A stretch of 64,000 nt of DNA. It comes from Streptosporangium brasiliense (GTDB taxonomy: Bacteria; Actinomycetota; Actinomycetes; Streptosporangiales; Streptosporangiaceae). Location: contig NZ_JAUSRB010000001.1 of assembly GCF_030811595.1 (NCBI RefSeq), positions 558,001 to 622,000 of the forward strand, in the 5' to 3' direction. Within the stretch, counting starts at the first letter, position 1. Each line of letters opens with the position of its first letter. Below are positions 9,416 to 17,161 of this stretch, one piece after another. The notes under the pieces are model-generated. The model saw only the letters and a program-made list of their open reading frames with translations, was not told the DNA's origin and made no database searches. The position numbers and the translations under genes were made by a program.

Positions 9416-9918
9416 TGAGTCACCGCCTGCTCGCCGCCACCAACGTGCTCTCCCTGCTCGTCCGCCGGGGCGAGACGGTGGCGGTAGCGGAGTCGTTGAC
9501 GGCCGGGCTGATCGGCGCCGCGCTCACCGCCCCCTCGGGGGCGTCCGCGGCCTTCGTGGGCGGGGTCCTCTCCTACTCCACCGACCTCAAGCACCGCCTG
9601 CTGGGGGTCCCCGCCGACCTGCTGGAGCGTGAGGGGGCCGTGCACCCGCGGGTCGCCGCGGCGATGGCGGTCGGCGTGCGCGAGCTCACCGGCTCCACGT
9701 ACGGCCTGGCCGCCACCGGCGTGGCCGGCCCCGACCCGCAGGACGGCAAGCCGGTCGGCACCGTGCATCTGGCTGTTAGCGGGCCAGATGGGCGGGTATG
9801 GCACCGGGACCTCCGTCTTGACGGGACTCGTGAGGAAATTCGGCAATCGACGGTGAACGAGGCTGTGGACCTACTTCAAGGTGTGCTCGAGACGAACTTG
9901 GGGGAACATTCCGGGTGA
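9415..9918 (+). CDS. cinA: CinA-family nicotinamide-nucleotide amidohydrolase
   Basis: This 167-residue protein corresponds to the C-terminal domain of CinA (PncC-type), which deamidates nicotinamide mononucleotide in pyridine-nucleotide salvage. It shows the AESLTAGLIGAALT motif, the GGVLSYSTDLKHRLLGV segment and the ATGVAGPDPQDGKPVGTV loop. The long N-terminal MoCF-like domain of full CinA is absent, which is normal for actinobacteria. The ATG at 9415 overlaps the pgsA stop. It is followed by clgR, as in Streptomyces. Confidence 0.9.
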   Translation: MSHRLLAATNVLSLLVRRGETVAVAESLTAGLIGAALTAPSGASAAFVGGVLSYSTDLKHRLLGVPADLLEREGAVHPRVAAAMAVGVRELTGSTYGLAATGVAGPDPQDGKPVGTVHLAVSGPDGRVWHRDLRLDGTREEIRQSTVNEAVDLLQGVLETNLGEHSG

Positions 9919-10125
9919 TTACCGCGTTACGTCCCCAGCGAACATGCTCATCACGGTCTGCCGCGGTGTTGGTCGATACAGGTACGGTGGAGATGTGAGT
10001 GAGGTAAAGGTCAAGCGATGATGACGGCGAGGAGTATGTACCAAGGGTCGAGTTCGAAGAACGGGCGGCACGAACCGATCGCGCGGAGTGTTGTGCAGAC
10101 GCCCGCGCCGGGGAGGGAGCGACAG

Positions 10126-10488
10126 ATGGTCCTGCTGCGTCAGCTGCTCGGTGACGTGTTGCGGCGGCTGCGCGTGCGGCAGAGCCGCACGCTGCGTGAG
10201 GTGTCCACATTGGCCCGTGTCTCCCTTGGATACCTGTCCGAGGTGGAGCGCGGCCAGAAGGAGGCATCTTCTGAGCTACTCGCGTCAATCTGCGGCGCCC
10301 TCGGTGTGCCGCTTTCACAGGTGCTCCGTGAGGTTTCCGACCAGTTCGCGCTGGCCGAGCTCCAGCACGCCCCGGTGCTTGCCGGCGACGTCCCCGAACG
10401 GGAGCGTCTGCCGATCGCCGAGACCGTGCCCGGCGGCGCCCTCCCGGAATCCGTTTTCCCCGAGGTCAACGACATGGTCGCCGCTTAG
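10126..10488 (+). CDS. clgR: ClgR-type XRE transcriptional regulator
   Basis: This 120-residue activator of clp protease and lon-type genes is itself usually degraded by ClpP. The XRE helix-turn-helix reads LLGDVLRRLRVRQSRTLREV, STLARVSLGYLSEVERGQKE and ASSELLASICGALGVPLSQV, nearly the ClgR consensus. The protein ends in VAA, a degradation-signal-like tail found in ClgR homologues. I chose the ATG at 10126 because GGGAGGGA lies 7 bases upstream; an in-frame ATG at 10018 would add 36 unconserved residues. The 207-base gap after cinA probably holds its own promoter, but I saw no clear ClgR operator there. Confidence 0.88.
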   Translation: MVLLRQLLGDVLRRLRVRQSRTLREVSTLARVSLGYLSEVERGQKEASSELLASICGALGVPLSQVLREVSDQFALAELQHAPVLAGDVPERERLPIAETVPGGALPESVFPEVNDMVAA

Positions 10489-11276
10489 CCGGTCGGTTCT
10501 CCCGGCTGGCAGTGACGGCACCAGAAGATCAGCCGTTCTTGCGGCTGTGCACCCATCTCCCCGCGACTGATCCGTTGTCCGCAGCGCAGGCAAGGCCGTC
10601 CTGCCCTGCCGTATACCCAACTGCCCCGTCCCGGGCGGAGGTCGCCCGTCGTCACGCGTTCAGGCCGCTCCCTGTTGGCGTGCATCAACCGCTGCGCGAG
10701 CGTCACCACTCTCCCGACATCCTCGACCGCCCCCACCGGCCGCCACGGCGAGACCCCCGCGAGGAACAACGTCTCGGCCCGATAGATGGTGCCGATCCCC
10801 GCCAGATTGCGCTGATCGAGCAGCGCCTCCCCGATGGCCGTCCCCGGTCTCTCCGACAGCCGCCGCACGGCCTCCGCCGGATCCCAGTCCGGTCCCAGCA
10901 GGTCGGGCCCGAGATGCCCGACGAGCCGGCGCTCCTCATCGGTCGTCACCAGGTCGACCACGCCGAGCCGTACGCCCACCGCCTGCCATTCGGCGTTGGC
11001 GAGCACCAGCCGGACCACGTCGCCCGGGGGCGGGCGGCGGGTGGCGGGTGAGATCTGCCAGCTCCCGTCCATGCGCAGATGGGTGTGGACGGTCAGGCCG
11101 CCCTCGATCCGGGTGAGCAGGTGTTTGCCGCGCGATACGTTCTCCAGCACGGTCCGGCCGGTGAGGTCGGCCGTGGCGTGGCGCGGCACACGGAAGTCGG
11201 AGCGGGTCAGGACCCGGCCGTCGAGTGCCCGGCCGAGCCGTCCGGCAGCGCGGTAGACGACGTCGCCCTCGGGCAC
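10485..11276 (-). CDS. Fpg/Nei-family DNA glycosylase (endonuclease VIII-like)
   Basis: This 263-residue base-excision-repair enzyme removes oxidised pyrimidines or purines and cuts the abasic site. Translation from the GTG at 11276 places the catalytic proline and glutamate directly after the initiator (PEGD), as the mechanism demands; longer upstream starts would bury it. The middle shows the LTVHTHLRMDGSW strand and the LLDQRNLAGIGTIYRAE helix-two-turn-helix. The C-terminal zinc finger is CLRCGQ...CRHCQ. It converges with clgR, and the stop codons overlap by 4 bases. Confidence 0.92.
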   Translation of the reverse strand: MPEGDVVYRAAGRLGRALDGRVLTRSDFRVPRHATADLTGRTVLENVSRGKHLLTRIEGGLTVHTHLRMDGSWQISPATRRPPPGDVVRLVLANAEWQAVGVRLGVVDLVTTDEERRLVGHLGPDLLGPDWDPAEAVRRLSERPGTAIGEALLDQRNLAGIGTIYRAETLFLAGVSPWRPVGAVEDVGRVVTLAQRLMHANRERPERVTTGDLRPGRGSWVYGRAGRPCLRCGQRISRGEMGAQPQERLIFWCRHCQPGEPTG

Positions 11277-11286
11277 GGGAGCCCGC

Positions 11287-11736
11287 TCAGTCCCAGGCTG
11301 CGGGGTCGGCGGCGAGCTGGCGGACCCGCTCGGGGAGCGCGCCGGTGGCCACGCTGTCGAGCGTGACCTCCTCAAGGATCGCCCGCTCGCTGGCCCGCAG
11401 CGCGATCCACACCTGCTGCAGGGACTCGGCGGGGCCGCGGTAGTCGACATGCTCGGGCCGCTCGCCCCGCACGTTGGCCAGCGGGCCGTCCACGGCGCGG
11501 ATCACGTCGGCCAAGGTGATCTCGGTCGCCGGGCGGGCCAGCACGTAACCGCCCTCGGGGCCACGCTGGCCGCGGACCAGGCCGGCCCGGCGCATCTGCA
11601 GGAGGATGTTCTCCAGATACTTGGGCGGCATGTCCTGCTCTTTGGCCAGCTCACCCACAGTGGTTGGTCCGTCGCCGGCGGCGGCGAGTTCGGCGGCGGC
11701 ACGCAGGGCATAGTCGACACGAGCGGATAGACGCAT
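11287..11736 (-). CDS. Rrf2-family transcriptional regulator
   Basis: This is a 149-residue winged-helix regulator. The Rrf2 signature is clear: MRLSARVDYALRAAAELA at the start, MPPKYLENILLQMRRAGLV for the recognition region and GPEGGYVLARPATEITLADV for the wing. The protein contains no cysteine, so it cannot bind an iron-sulfur cluster like IscR, NsrR or RsrR. It therefore belongs to the cluster-free branch with an unknown ligand. It lies 10 bases upstream of the glycosylase gene on the same strand, so the two may share a transcript. Confidence 0.9.
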   Translation of the reverse strand: MRLSARVDYALRAAAELAAAGDGPTTVGELAKEQDMPPKYLENILLQMRRAGLVRGQRGPEGGYVLARPATEITLADVIRAVDGPLANVRGERPEHVDYRGPAESLQQVWIALRASERAILEEVTLDSVATGALPERVRQLAADPAAWD

Positions 11737-11756
11737 GTAATCGATTATCCCGCTTG

Positions 11757-13433
11757 CTATTGACTGCTTATGCGCGCGGTTATGGAAGAACCGAGTCGGC
11801 GCCCGTCACCCTCGGTCACCACGGGGCCGTCCAGCGGGCTCTCCCCGGGGGCGGGCCGGTGGACGACGTAGTGGTGGGGTGTCATGGCGGAGGTGCGGCC
11901 CGGCAGCAGGGCGAGACAGGCGGCGTGGATCTCCTCCGGGGTCCCGGAGGTGACGTGACAGGTCAGACGTCCGTCGGCGCCGTAGGTCACGCGGTGTGGC
12001 CGTCCGCCGACGGCCTCGCCGACCAGCCGGTCGACCTCGGCGAGGCTCACCCAGCAGGAATCGGCGTGGACCCATCCGGGGCCGTGCTCGACGGGCGTGA
12101 CCCCGGAGACGGCCGGGATCTCCACGGTGGGGATCGTCCGCTCTCCCGCCTCGATCAGCAGTCTGACGAGTCCGGTCCCGAAACTCTCCGCCTCCTCGCG
12201 GGACATCACCTGCGGATCGATCCAGAACGTCAGGTCCACCTCCTCCTCCAGCCGGTTGGCCCAGAGGGCGAGATGCGCGGGGAGCGAGGCCTCGGGGAGC
12301 CAGCCGTGCTCGATGTCGGTGGCGGGCGGAGCCTCCCGGCCGGCCACGGCGACGCCGCTCATGTCGTTGAAGACGCAGTCGCGGGCGAAGTTCACCCCCC
12401 GCTCGGCGTTGACGGCCTCGATGACCTCCCAGAGAGCGGTGGAGTCGAACCGGCTGTGCTGGTATCCGGCCAGGGAGGCGGTGCGGAAGCGGCGGACCGC
12501 GTCGTCGAAGGTGGGGACGTCGAGGTCGGCGGCCATCAGCGCGTCCTGGGCCAGCGGCCCGACGTAGTCGCGCAGCTCGGGGCGGACCCGGTTGCTCGAC
12601 AGCGAGGCGATCACGCAGGTCCGCTGCGCGCTGCGCAGGCCGATCAGCACGCCCAGCGCGGCGAGCGTCACCACCGAGCGGCTCGCCCCGGTGCGGCTCG
12701 CGACGGCGCCCAGCGCCCTGCCCGCCACGGCCGAACGGACCCTGAGCCGCGGCCGGATCGCGCCGGTGTCGGCCGCCTCGCGGACCGCGAACATGGCCTG
12801 CGGCGCCCGCCTGAGCTGGGTCTCCCAGTGCCGTAGCGCCGCCGTGCTGCGGCGCTGGGCGAGCGGGGTGGCCTCGGCCGCCGCCAGGTCGAGCGGCTGC
12901 GTCGGGCACGGGGCGGGCACGGTGTCGCCCCGGACCAGGCGCTCCCACTCGCGCATGACGGTGGCCAGGCCGATCGCGTCCACCGAGGTGTGGGGCAGGA
13001 CGAAGACCACCCGGCGGGGCGCGTCCTGTTCGGTGATCACGGCGATCCGGATGGGGAGCTCGGCCGCCACGTCGAAGCGGGTGCCCTGCATCCGCAGGCC
13101 GACCTCCTCGGCGAGCCCGTCCAGGTCGTGTTCGGTGGCGCCAGCCCCGGCGCCGTGCACCTCGATGGGGCAGACACCCGTACCGGGCACGTTCTGGACG
13201 CCGGCGTGGATGGTGGCCCGGAGGCTCTCGTGCCGGGAGAGCAGCCGGCCGACCGCCTCGGAGACGGTGGCGAAGGTCGTCTGCGCCGGGAGGTGCTTGG
13301 TGACGCGGAAGTTCATGTGCAGCGGCGGGTCGCGGAGCACACAGCGCGCCATGTTGGCCTGCCCCATGGTGACGGGTCCGCTCCGGGTCGGTCGCCCCGC
13401 GTAGTCGGCGGCGATCCTGATGATGGTGTCCAT
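11757..13433 (-). CDS. Stand-alone condensation-domain-like protein
   Basis: This 558-residue protein has an NRPS condensation fold as a separate polypeptide. The early RHESLRA motif fits a C domain. The HHxxxDG site reads VLPHTSVDA: the first histidine is replaced, but the catalytic second histidine and the aspartate remain, so activity is possible. A CVFNDM segment is shared with the protein at 38023-39333. The last about 130 residues resemble a degenerate C-terminal subdomain of an adenylation enzyme (my inference). The ATG at 13433 has a GAGGCAGG ribosome site. The upstream region carries the same motif as two other synthetase promoters, suggesting it belongs to the peptide pathway. Confidence 0.75.
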   Translation of the reverse strand: MDTIIRIAADYAGRPTRSGPVTMGQANMARCVLRDPPLHMNFRVTKHLPAQTTFATVSEAVGRLLSRHESLRATIHAGVQNVPGTGVCPIEVHGAGAGATEHDLDGLAEEVGLRMQGTRFDVAAELPIRIAVITEQDAPRRVVFVLPHTSVDAIGLATVMREWERLVRGDTVPAPCPTQPLDLAAAEATPLAQRRSTAALRHWETQLRRAPQAMFAVREAADTGAIRPRLRVRSAVAGRALGAVASRTGASRSVVTLAALGVLIGLRSAQRTCVIASLSSNRVRPELRDYVGPLAQDALMAADLDVPTFDDAVRRFRTASLAGYQHSRFDSTALWEVIEAVNAERGVNFARDCVFNDMSGVAVAGREAPPATDIEHGWLPEASLPAHLALWANRLEEEVDLTFWIDPQVMSREEAESFGTGLVRLLIEAGERTIPTVEIPAVSGVTPVEHGPGWVHADSCWVSLAEVDRLVGEAVGGRPHRVTYGADGRLTCHVTSGTPEEIHAACLALLPGRTSAMTPHHYVVHRPAPGESPLDGPVVTEGDGRRLGSSITARISSQ

Positions 13434-13463
13434 GTCGAGACCTGCCTCGCACACGCGGAAGGG

Positions 13464-13489
13464 CTTTAACTGAAAAGAACCTTTACCGT
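13464..13489 (-). promoter_or_regulatory. Candidate operator shared with the synthetase promoters
   Basis: Read on the minus strand toward the gene at 13433, this is GGTAAAGGTTCTTTTCAGTT. It aligns with AGTAAAGATTCTTTCCTGTT at 46454-46473 before the acyl ligase, in the same orientation relative to the gene. The two agree at most positions (AA..GTAAAG.TTCTTT.C.GTT). Confidence 0.55.
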
Positions 13490-13663
13490 TTCCGGGAGTG
13501 TTCCACGCGACGGGCGGGCGTCGCAAGCCTCGATTTCCCGGCGCCTGCGGGGATCCGGGCGGAGATCGCCCGCCGGATCCGGGTGGAGGGTGGCGGGGAC
13601 GAGAGCGCGGCGGGGAGGGGGGCGGCGCGCCGCGGGCACCCGGGGCCCTTGGGAGACCCCTAT

Positions 13664-13694
13664 GGGGCTAAACTATCAGGAAGCTTTATTAATG
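13664..13694 (+). promoter_or_regulatory. ROK-type operator/promoter before ROK1
   Basis: GGGCTAAACTATCAGGAAG, then CTTTATTAATG, closely matches 34206-34237 before ROK2 (GGGCTAAACTAACAAGAAA, then CTTTCTTAAAA). TAAACT is a likely -10 box in both, with the AGGAA-CTTT dyad just downstream. This suggests autorepression by the ROK protein. Confidence 0.6.
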
Positions 13695-13754
13695 AATAGA
13701 ACCGCTATTCTTGGCTGAATGTAAAAGCGACGGGGAAACGGCGAACAAGAGAGC

Positions 13755-14939
13755 ATGCATATGGAGCGACGTCCTGGCGTGCCCAGGCTATTGAGGGAGA
13801 TCAACGACCGGGCCGCCCTGGAGCTGTTGCTTGACTCGGGGCCGCTGACGCGGGGCCAGATCGGGGAGCTCACCGGCCTTTCCAAGGTGACGGCGTCGCA
13901 GACGCTCGCCCGCCTGGAGGAGCGCGGTCTGGTCGAGGTGGCTGGAGAGCAGGCCGGCGGGCGAGGGCCGAATGCGGCGCTTTATGGAATTATCCCGTCC
14001 TCTGCCTATGTCGCGGGACTGGACGTCGGCCCGGAATTCGTCACCACCGCCATCGCGGATATCCACGGTGAGATCGTCGCGGAGGTGACGGTCGCGCCGA
14101 ACGGACACGACGATCCGGTCGCCCTGGTGCACAGCGCGGTCGTCAAGGCGTGCCGGTCGGCCAAGGTCGCGCTCTCCAAGCTGCGGGCGGTCGTCATCGG
14201 CACCCCGGGCGTGGTCGACCCCCGGACCGGGGACGTGCGCTTCTCCTTCGACCTGCCGGGCTGGCACGAGGGCATCCACGAGGCGCTCGCCCGTGACCTG
14301 CGCCGCGATATCAAGATCGAAAACGACGTGAACCTCGTCGCCGTCGCCGAGCGCACCCTGGGCGCGGCGCGCGGCGTCGACGACTTCGTGCTGCTCTGGG
14401 TGGGCCGCGGCATCGGGCTCGGCGTCGTGCTCGGCGGCCGGCTGCACCGCGGCCGGTCCGGCAGCGCGGGTGAGATCGGCTACCTCCCGGTACCCGGCGT
14501 GCCGCTGGCCGCCGACGTGCGGGCGGTGCCCGGCCGGCTGCCGTCGCTGGCGGGCGGTCTGCAGTCACTGGTCAGCGCGGAGGCGGTGGCCGAGCTCGCC
14601 GCCACCCACGGTTTCGAGGGGGGCAGCGCCGCCGAATGCGTGGCGGCGGCCGTCGCGGCGGGGGAGCGGGGAGAGCCCCTGCTGGATGAGATCGCCGGAC
14701 GGCTGGCGCTGGGCGTGGCCTCGGTCTCGGTCGTGCTCGACCCCGGGCTCGTGGTGCTGGCCGGAGAGGTCAGCCAGGCGGGCGGAGGTGCGCTGACCTC
14801 CCGGATAGAGGAGGCGGTGGCCCGGATCTGCCCGGTCCGCCCGCAGGTGGTGGCCAGCGAGGTGGAGGGGAACCCGGTGCTGCGCGGCGCCGTCCTCGCC
14901 GCTCTGGAGCAGGCGCGGGAGGAGATCTTCGCGTCCTGA
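13755..14939 (+). CDS. ROK-family transcriptional repressor (ROK1)
   Basis: This 394-residue NagC/XylR-type regulator has an N-terminal winged helix (about residues 15-70: LTRGQIGELTGLSKVTASQT, GLVEVAGEQAGGRGPNAALY) and an actin-like ROK sugar-binding core (YVAGLDVGPEF, VVIGTPGVVDPRTG, IKIENDVNLVAVAER). The family zinc motif CxCGxxGCxE is missing and the usual EIGH histidine is tyrosine (GEIGYLPV), so it is probably not a kinase and its ligand pocket may differ. It is a close paralogue of the protein at 34276. The start is ATG at 13755; an ATG at 13761 is also possible. A ROK-type operator lies about 60 bases upstream. Confidence 0.88.
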   Translation: MHMERRPGVPRLLREINDRAALELLLDSGPLTRGQIGELTGLSKVTASQTLARLEERGLVEVAGEQAGGRGPNAALYGIIPSSAYVAGLDVGPEFVTTAIADIHGEIVAEVTVAPNGHDDPVALVHSAVVKACRSAKVALSKLRAVVIGTPGVVDPRTGDVRFSFDLPGWHEGIHEALARDLRRDIKIENDVNLVAVAERTLGAARGVDDFVLLWVGRGIGLGVVLGGRLHRGRSGSAGEIGYLPVPGVPLAADVRAVPGRLPSLAGGLQSLVSAEAVAELAATHGFEGGSAAECVAAAVAAGERGEPLLDEIAGRLALGVASVSVVLDPGLVVLAGEVSQAGGGALTSRIEEAVARICPVRPQVVASEVEGNPVLRGAVLAALEQAREEIFAS

Positions 14940-15061
14940 GAGCCCGATGAGACAGGCGATCCTTCTCGGTCCGTACCCGTTGCGGCGCCGGGAAGATCGT
15001 CTATGCTGGCGCGGAAATGTCATGGAAAAGACATCCTTCTGTGATCAGGGATCGGGGATCT

Positions 15062-16291
15062 ATGGCAGTCGTCATCGCCGTGCTGCATGCCGAGGACGTC
15101 GCTCTCGAGTTCGTTTCCGTCCTGAGGCGCCATGCCGATCGGGACATCCGGGTGATCGTCGGGCAGTCGGGGGCCGGAGTGACCCTGCCGGCGGGGCTGT
15201 CCCCGCGGGAGCGGCTGCGGCTGCTGGCCCCCCTCGTCGAGCCCGGCGGCAACACCGCCGCGCTGCCGTCCCCGGAGGAGGTGGCCGGCTGGCTGGACGG
15301 GCCGCCCGCCGAGGTCTGGACCCACTCGCCGGCCGACCACCGGATCCGCCGGGCCCGGTTCGGCTGGACCGTCTCCTGCGCCGTCCCCGGCCTGACCGTG
15401 ACGTATTCCGTCGGGGACAACCCGTTCCTGCAGACGGTCCCCGGCGAGGTGGCCGCGCTCACCGGGGCCGAGGCCGACATCAAGATCGACTTCATCAACC
15501 GGCACGCCGGGGAGCTGCTGCGCAGCAGGGTGGCCGACCGGCTCGTCACCACCGACCGGGTCCCGGTGGTCGAGCGCTTCTTCGCCGCCGACGTGACGCA
15601 GGCCAACCGGCTGTACGCGCTGATCTCCAGCCTGGGTGACGACGCCGCGGTGGCCGACGACCCGTGGGAGTTCGGCCGGTCGGCGTACGAGGCCGACCGG
15701 CTCGACGCGACGGCGGCCTGGGTCACCCGGTGGTGCTCGCCGGACGACGGGCCGATCGTGGAGGTGGGGGCCTGCGAGGGCGAGCTGACCCGGCGGCTGG
15801 CCGGCAAGGGCTACGCGGTCCACGCCACCGAGCCCAACGCCGGGTTCCGGGCCCGGCTGGCCGGGCGGATGAGGACGGGCACGGGCTCCGGTACCGGTGT
15901 GGAGGCGGGCGCGGGTTCCCCGGATACGGCGGGGGCTGTCCCCGGGGTGGCGGGGTGGCCCGGGGCGGAGGTTTCGCCGGACAGCCTGGAGGACCTGGCC
16001 GCCCGCCGGGACCGCCCGGCGGCGGCGTACCTGCTGATCGAGATGCTCTACTACGACCAGGACCTGGCGCTGCTCGACGCCCTGCCGACCGACCGCGTCC
16101 TCATCGCCCTGGAGAGCGGCCGGCTCAACGACCTGGTCTGGCCGTGGCTCCGCGGGCAGTCGGTCTGGCGGGTGGCCGAACGCCTCGAACTCGCCCCGCC
16201 GACGCTGGAATCCGTCTGCGACGGCCTGGCCTACCTGCGTAAACGGGGCAGCCGCGGGCTCGTGCTGACCAGGGCCGGGGCCGCGGGGTGA
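15062..16291 (+). CDS. Two-domain protein: PIG-L-like N-terminal part and NodS-like methyltransferase
   Basis: This protein has about 409 residues. The N-terminal half (VVIAVLHAEDVALEFVSVL, EVWTHSPADHR) recalls the PIG-L deacetylase fold but lacks the PHxDD zinc motif, so it may be non-catalytic. The C-terminal half has a SAM site (GPIVEVGACEGELTRRLAGK, HATEPN) typical of NodS-type N-methyltransferases. The next gene overlaps by 4 bases (GTGA) and is a true PIG-L deacetylase. The pair suggests deacetylation and methylation of an amino sugar or related amide (inference). I prefer the ATG at 15062; an in-frame ATG at 15017 lies inside an inverted repeat (ATGTC...GACAT, 15017-15034). Confidence 0.65.
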   Translation: MAVVIAVLHAEDVALEFVSVLRRHADRDIRVIVGQSGAGVTLPAGLSPRERLRLLAPLVEPGGNTAALPSPEEVAGWLDGPPAEVWTHSPADHRIRRARFGWTVSCAVPGLTVTYSVGDNPFLQTVPGEVAALTGAEADIKIDFINRHAGELLRSRVADRLVTTDRVPVVERFFAADVTQANRLYALISSLGDDAAVADDPWEFGRSAYEADRLDATAAWVTRWCSPDDGPIVEVGACEGELTRRLAGKGYAVHATEPNAGFRARLAGRMRTGTGSGTGVEAGAGSPDTAGAVPGVAGWPGAEVSPDSLEDLAARRDRPAAAYLLIEMLYYDQDLALLDALPTDRVLIALESGRLNDLVWPWLRGQSVWRVAERLELAPPTLESVCDGLAYLRKRGSRGLVLTRAGAAG

Positions 16292-16989
16292 GCCGGCGGA
16301 CGGTCGTGGTCTCGCCGCACTTCGACGACGCGGCCCTGTCGGTGGCGGGAGTGCTCGCGCGGGACGGGGGACCGGCGGTGATCGTCACGGCGCTGGGCGG
16401 GGTGCCGGGCGGGCAGGTCTCGGCATGGGACCGGCTGTGCGGGTTCGCCTCCGCCGAGGAGACGGCGCGGGAGCGGCGGGCGGAGGACGCCCGCGCGTGC
16501 GAGATCCTCGGGGCGGACCAGGTGGCGCTGGCCCATCCCGACGTCCCGGCGGCCGGACTCCGGCTGCGGGAGCTGGAGGACTTCCTCGCCGCGCACGTCA
16601 CGCCGGATACGCGGGTGCTGGTCCCGATGGGGATCGGCAACGCCGACCACGAGGCGGTCCGGGACCAGGCGCTCGAGGCGCTGTGGCGGGCCGGCGTCCA
16701 GGAGCCGTGGGTCTACGCCGACCTTCCGTACGCCGCCGCGGCGCGTGAGTGGGGCACCGCCTCGGCGGATCGGGCACTGGCCGCCACACCGCCGGTCCGG
16801 GCCCTCGCGGAGCGGCACCGGATCCGCCCCGTGCTGCGGATCCGGCTGGAGGGGGCCGAGTGGACGGTCAAACGGCGCGCCGTGCTGGCCTACGCCTCCC
16901 AGCTCGCGCCGCTCGCCTGTGACTACGGGGAGTTCCTCGCCGTGCCCGGGCCGCTCCAGCACGAGCTGGTGTGGGCCGTCGAGAGGTGA
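16288..16989 (+). CDS. PIG-L/LmbE-family deacetylase
   Basis: This 233-residue zinc-dependent hydrolase of the N-acetylglucosaminyl-phosphatidylinositol/mycothiol deacetylase family starts with GTG overlapping the previous stop. The metal motif PHFDDAALS lies at about residues 10-18, and a further histidine ligand is in GIGNADHEAV. The family removes acetyl groups from GlcNAc-type substrates or amides. Coupling with the methyltransferase and proximity to NagZ genes favour an amino-sugar-containing substrate, but this is inference. It could also tailor the peptide product. Confidence 0.82.
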   Translation: MSRRTVVVSPHFDDAALSVAGVLARDGGPAVIVTALGGVPGGQVSAWDRLCGFASAEETARERRAEDARACEILGADQVALAHPDVPAAGLRLRELEDFLAAHVTPDTRVLVPMGIGNADHEAVRDQALEALWRAGVQEPWVYADLPYAAAAREWGTASADRALAATPPVRALAERHRIRPVLRIRLEGAEWTVKRRAVLAYASQLAPLACDYGEFLAVPGPLQHELVWAVER

Positions 16990-17131
16990 CCCGGCCGCTC
17001 CGGCGCGGGTCCGCGGGGTCCGCCGGGTGATCGGGCCGTCTCGGCACGGTCCGGCGGGGGCTCCCTGGAGCGGCGGCCGGGCCCACGGGTCCGCGGGGTC
17101 CGTCGGGAGGTGACCCGGCCGCTCCGGCGCG
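16984..17131 (+). repeat. Direct repeat after the deacetylase gene
   Basis: A 24-base unit beginning AGGTGACCCGGCCGCTCC is exactly repeated at 16984-17007 and 17108-17131. The first copy covers the PIG-L stop codon, and GGTCCGCGGGGTCCG elements lie between. The 172-base convergent gap 16990-17161 is made almost entirely of this GC-rich repetition. Confidence 0.7.
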
Positions 17132-17161
17132 GTCCGCGGGGACCCCGGCGGGGCGGCCGGG

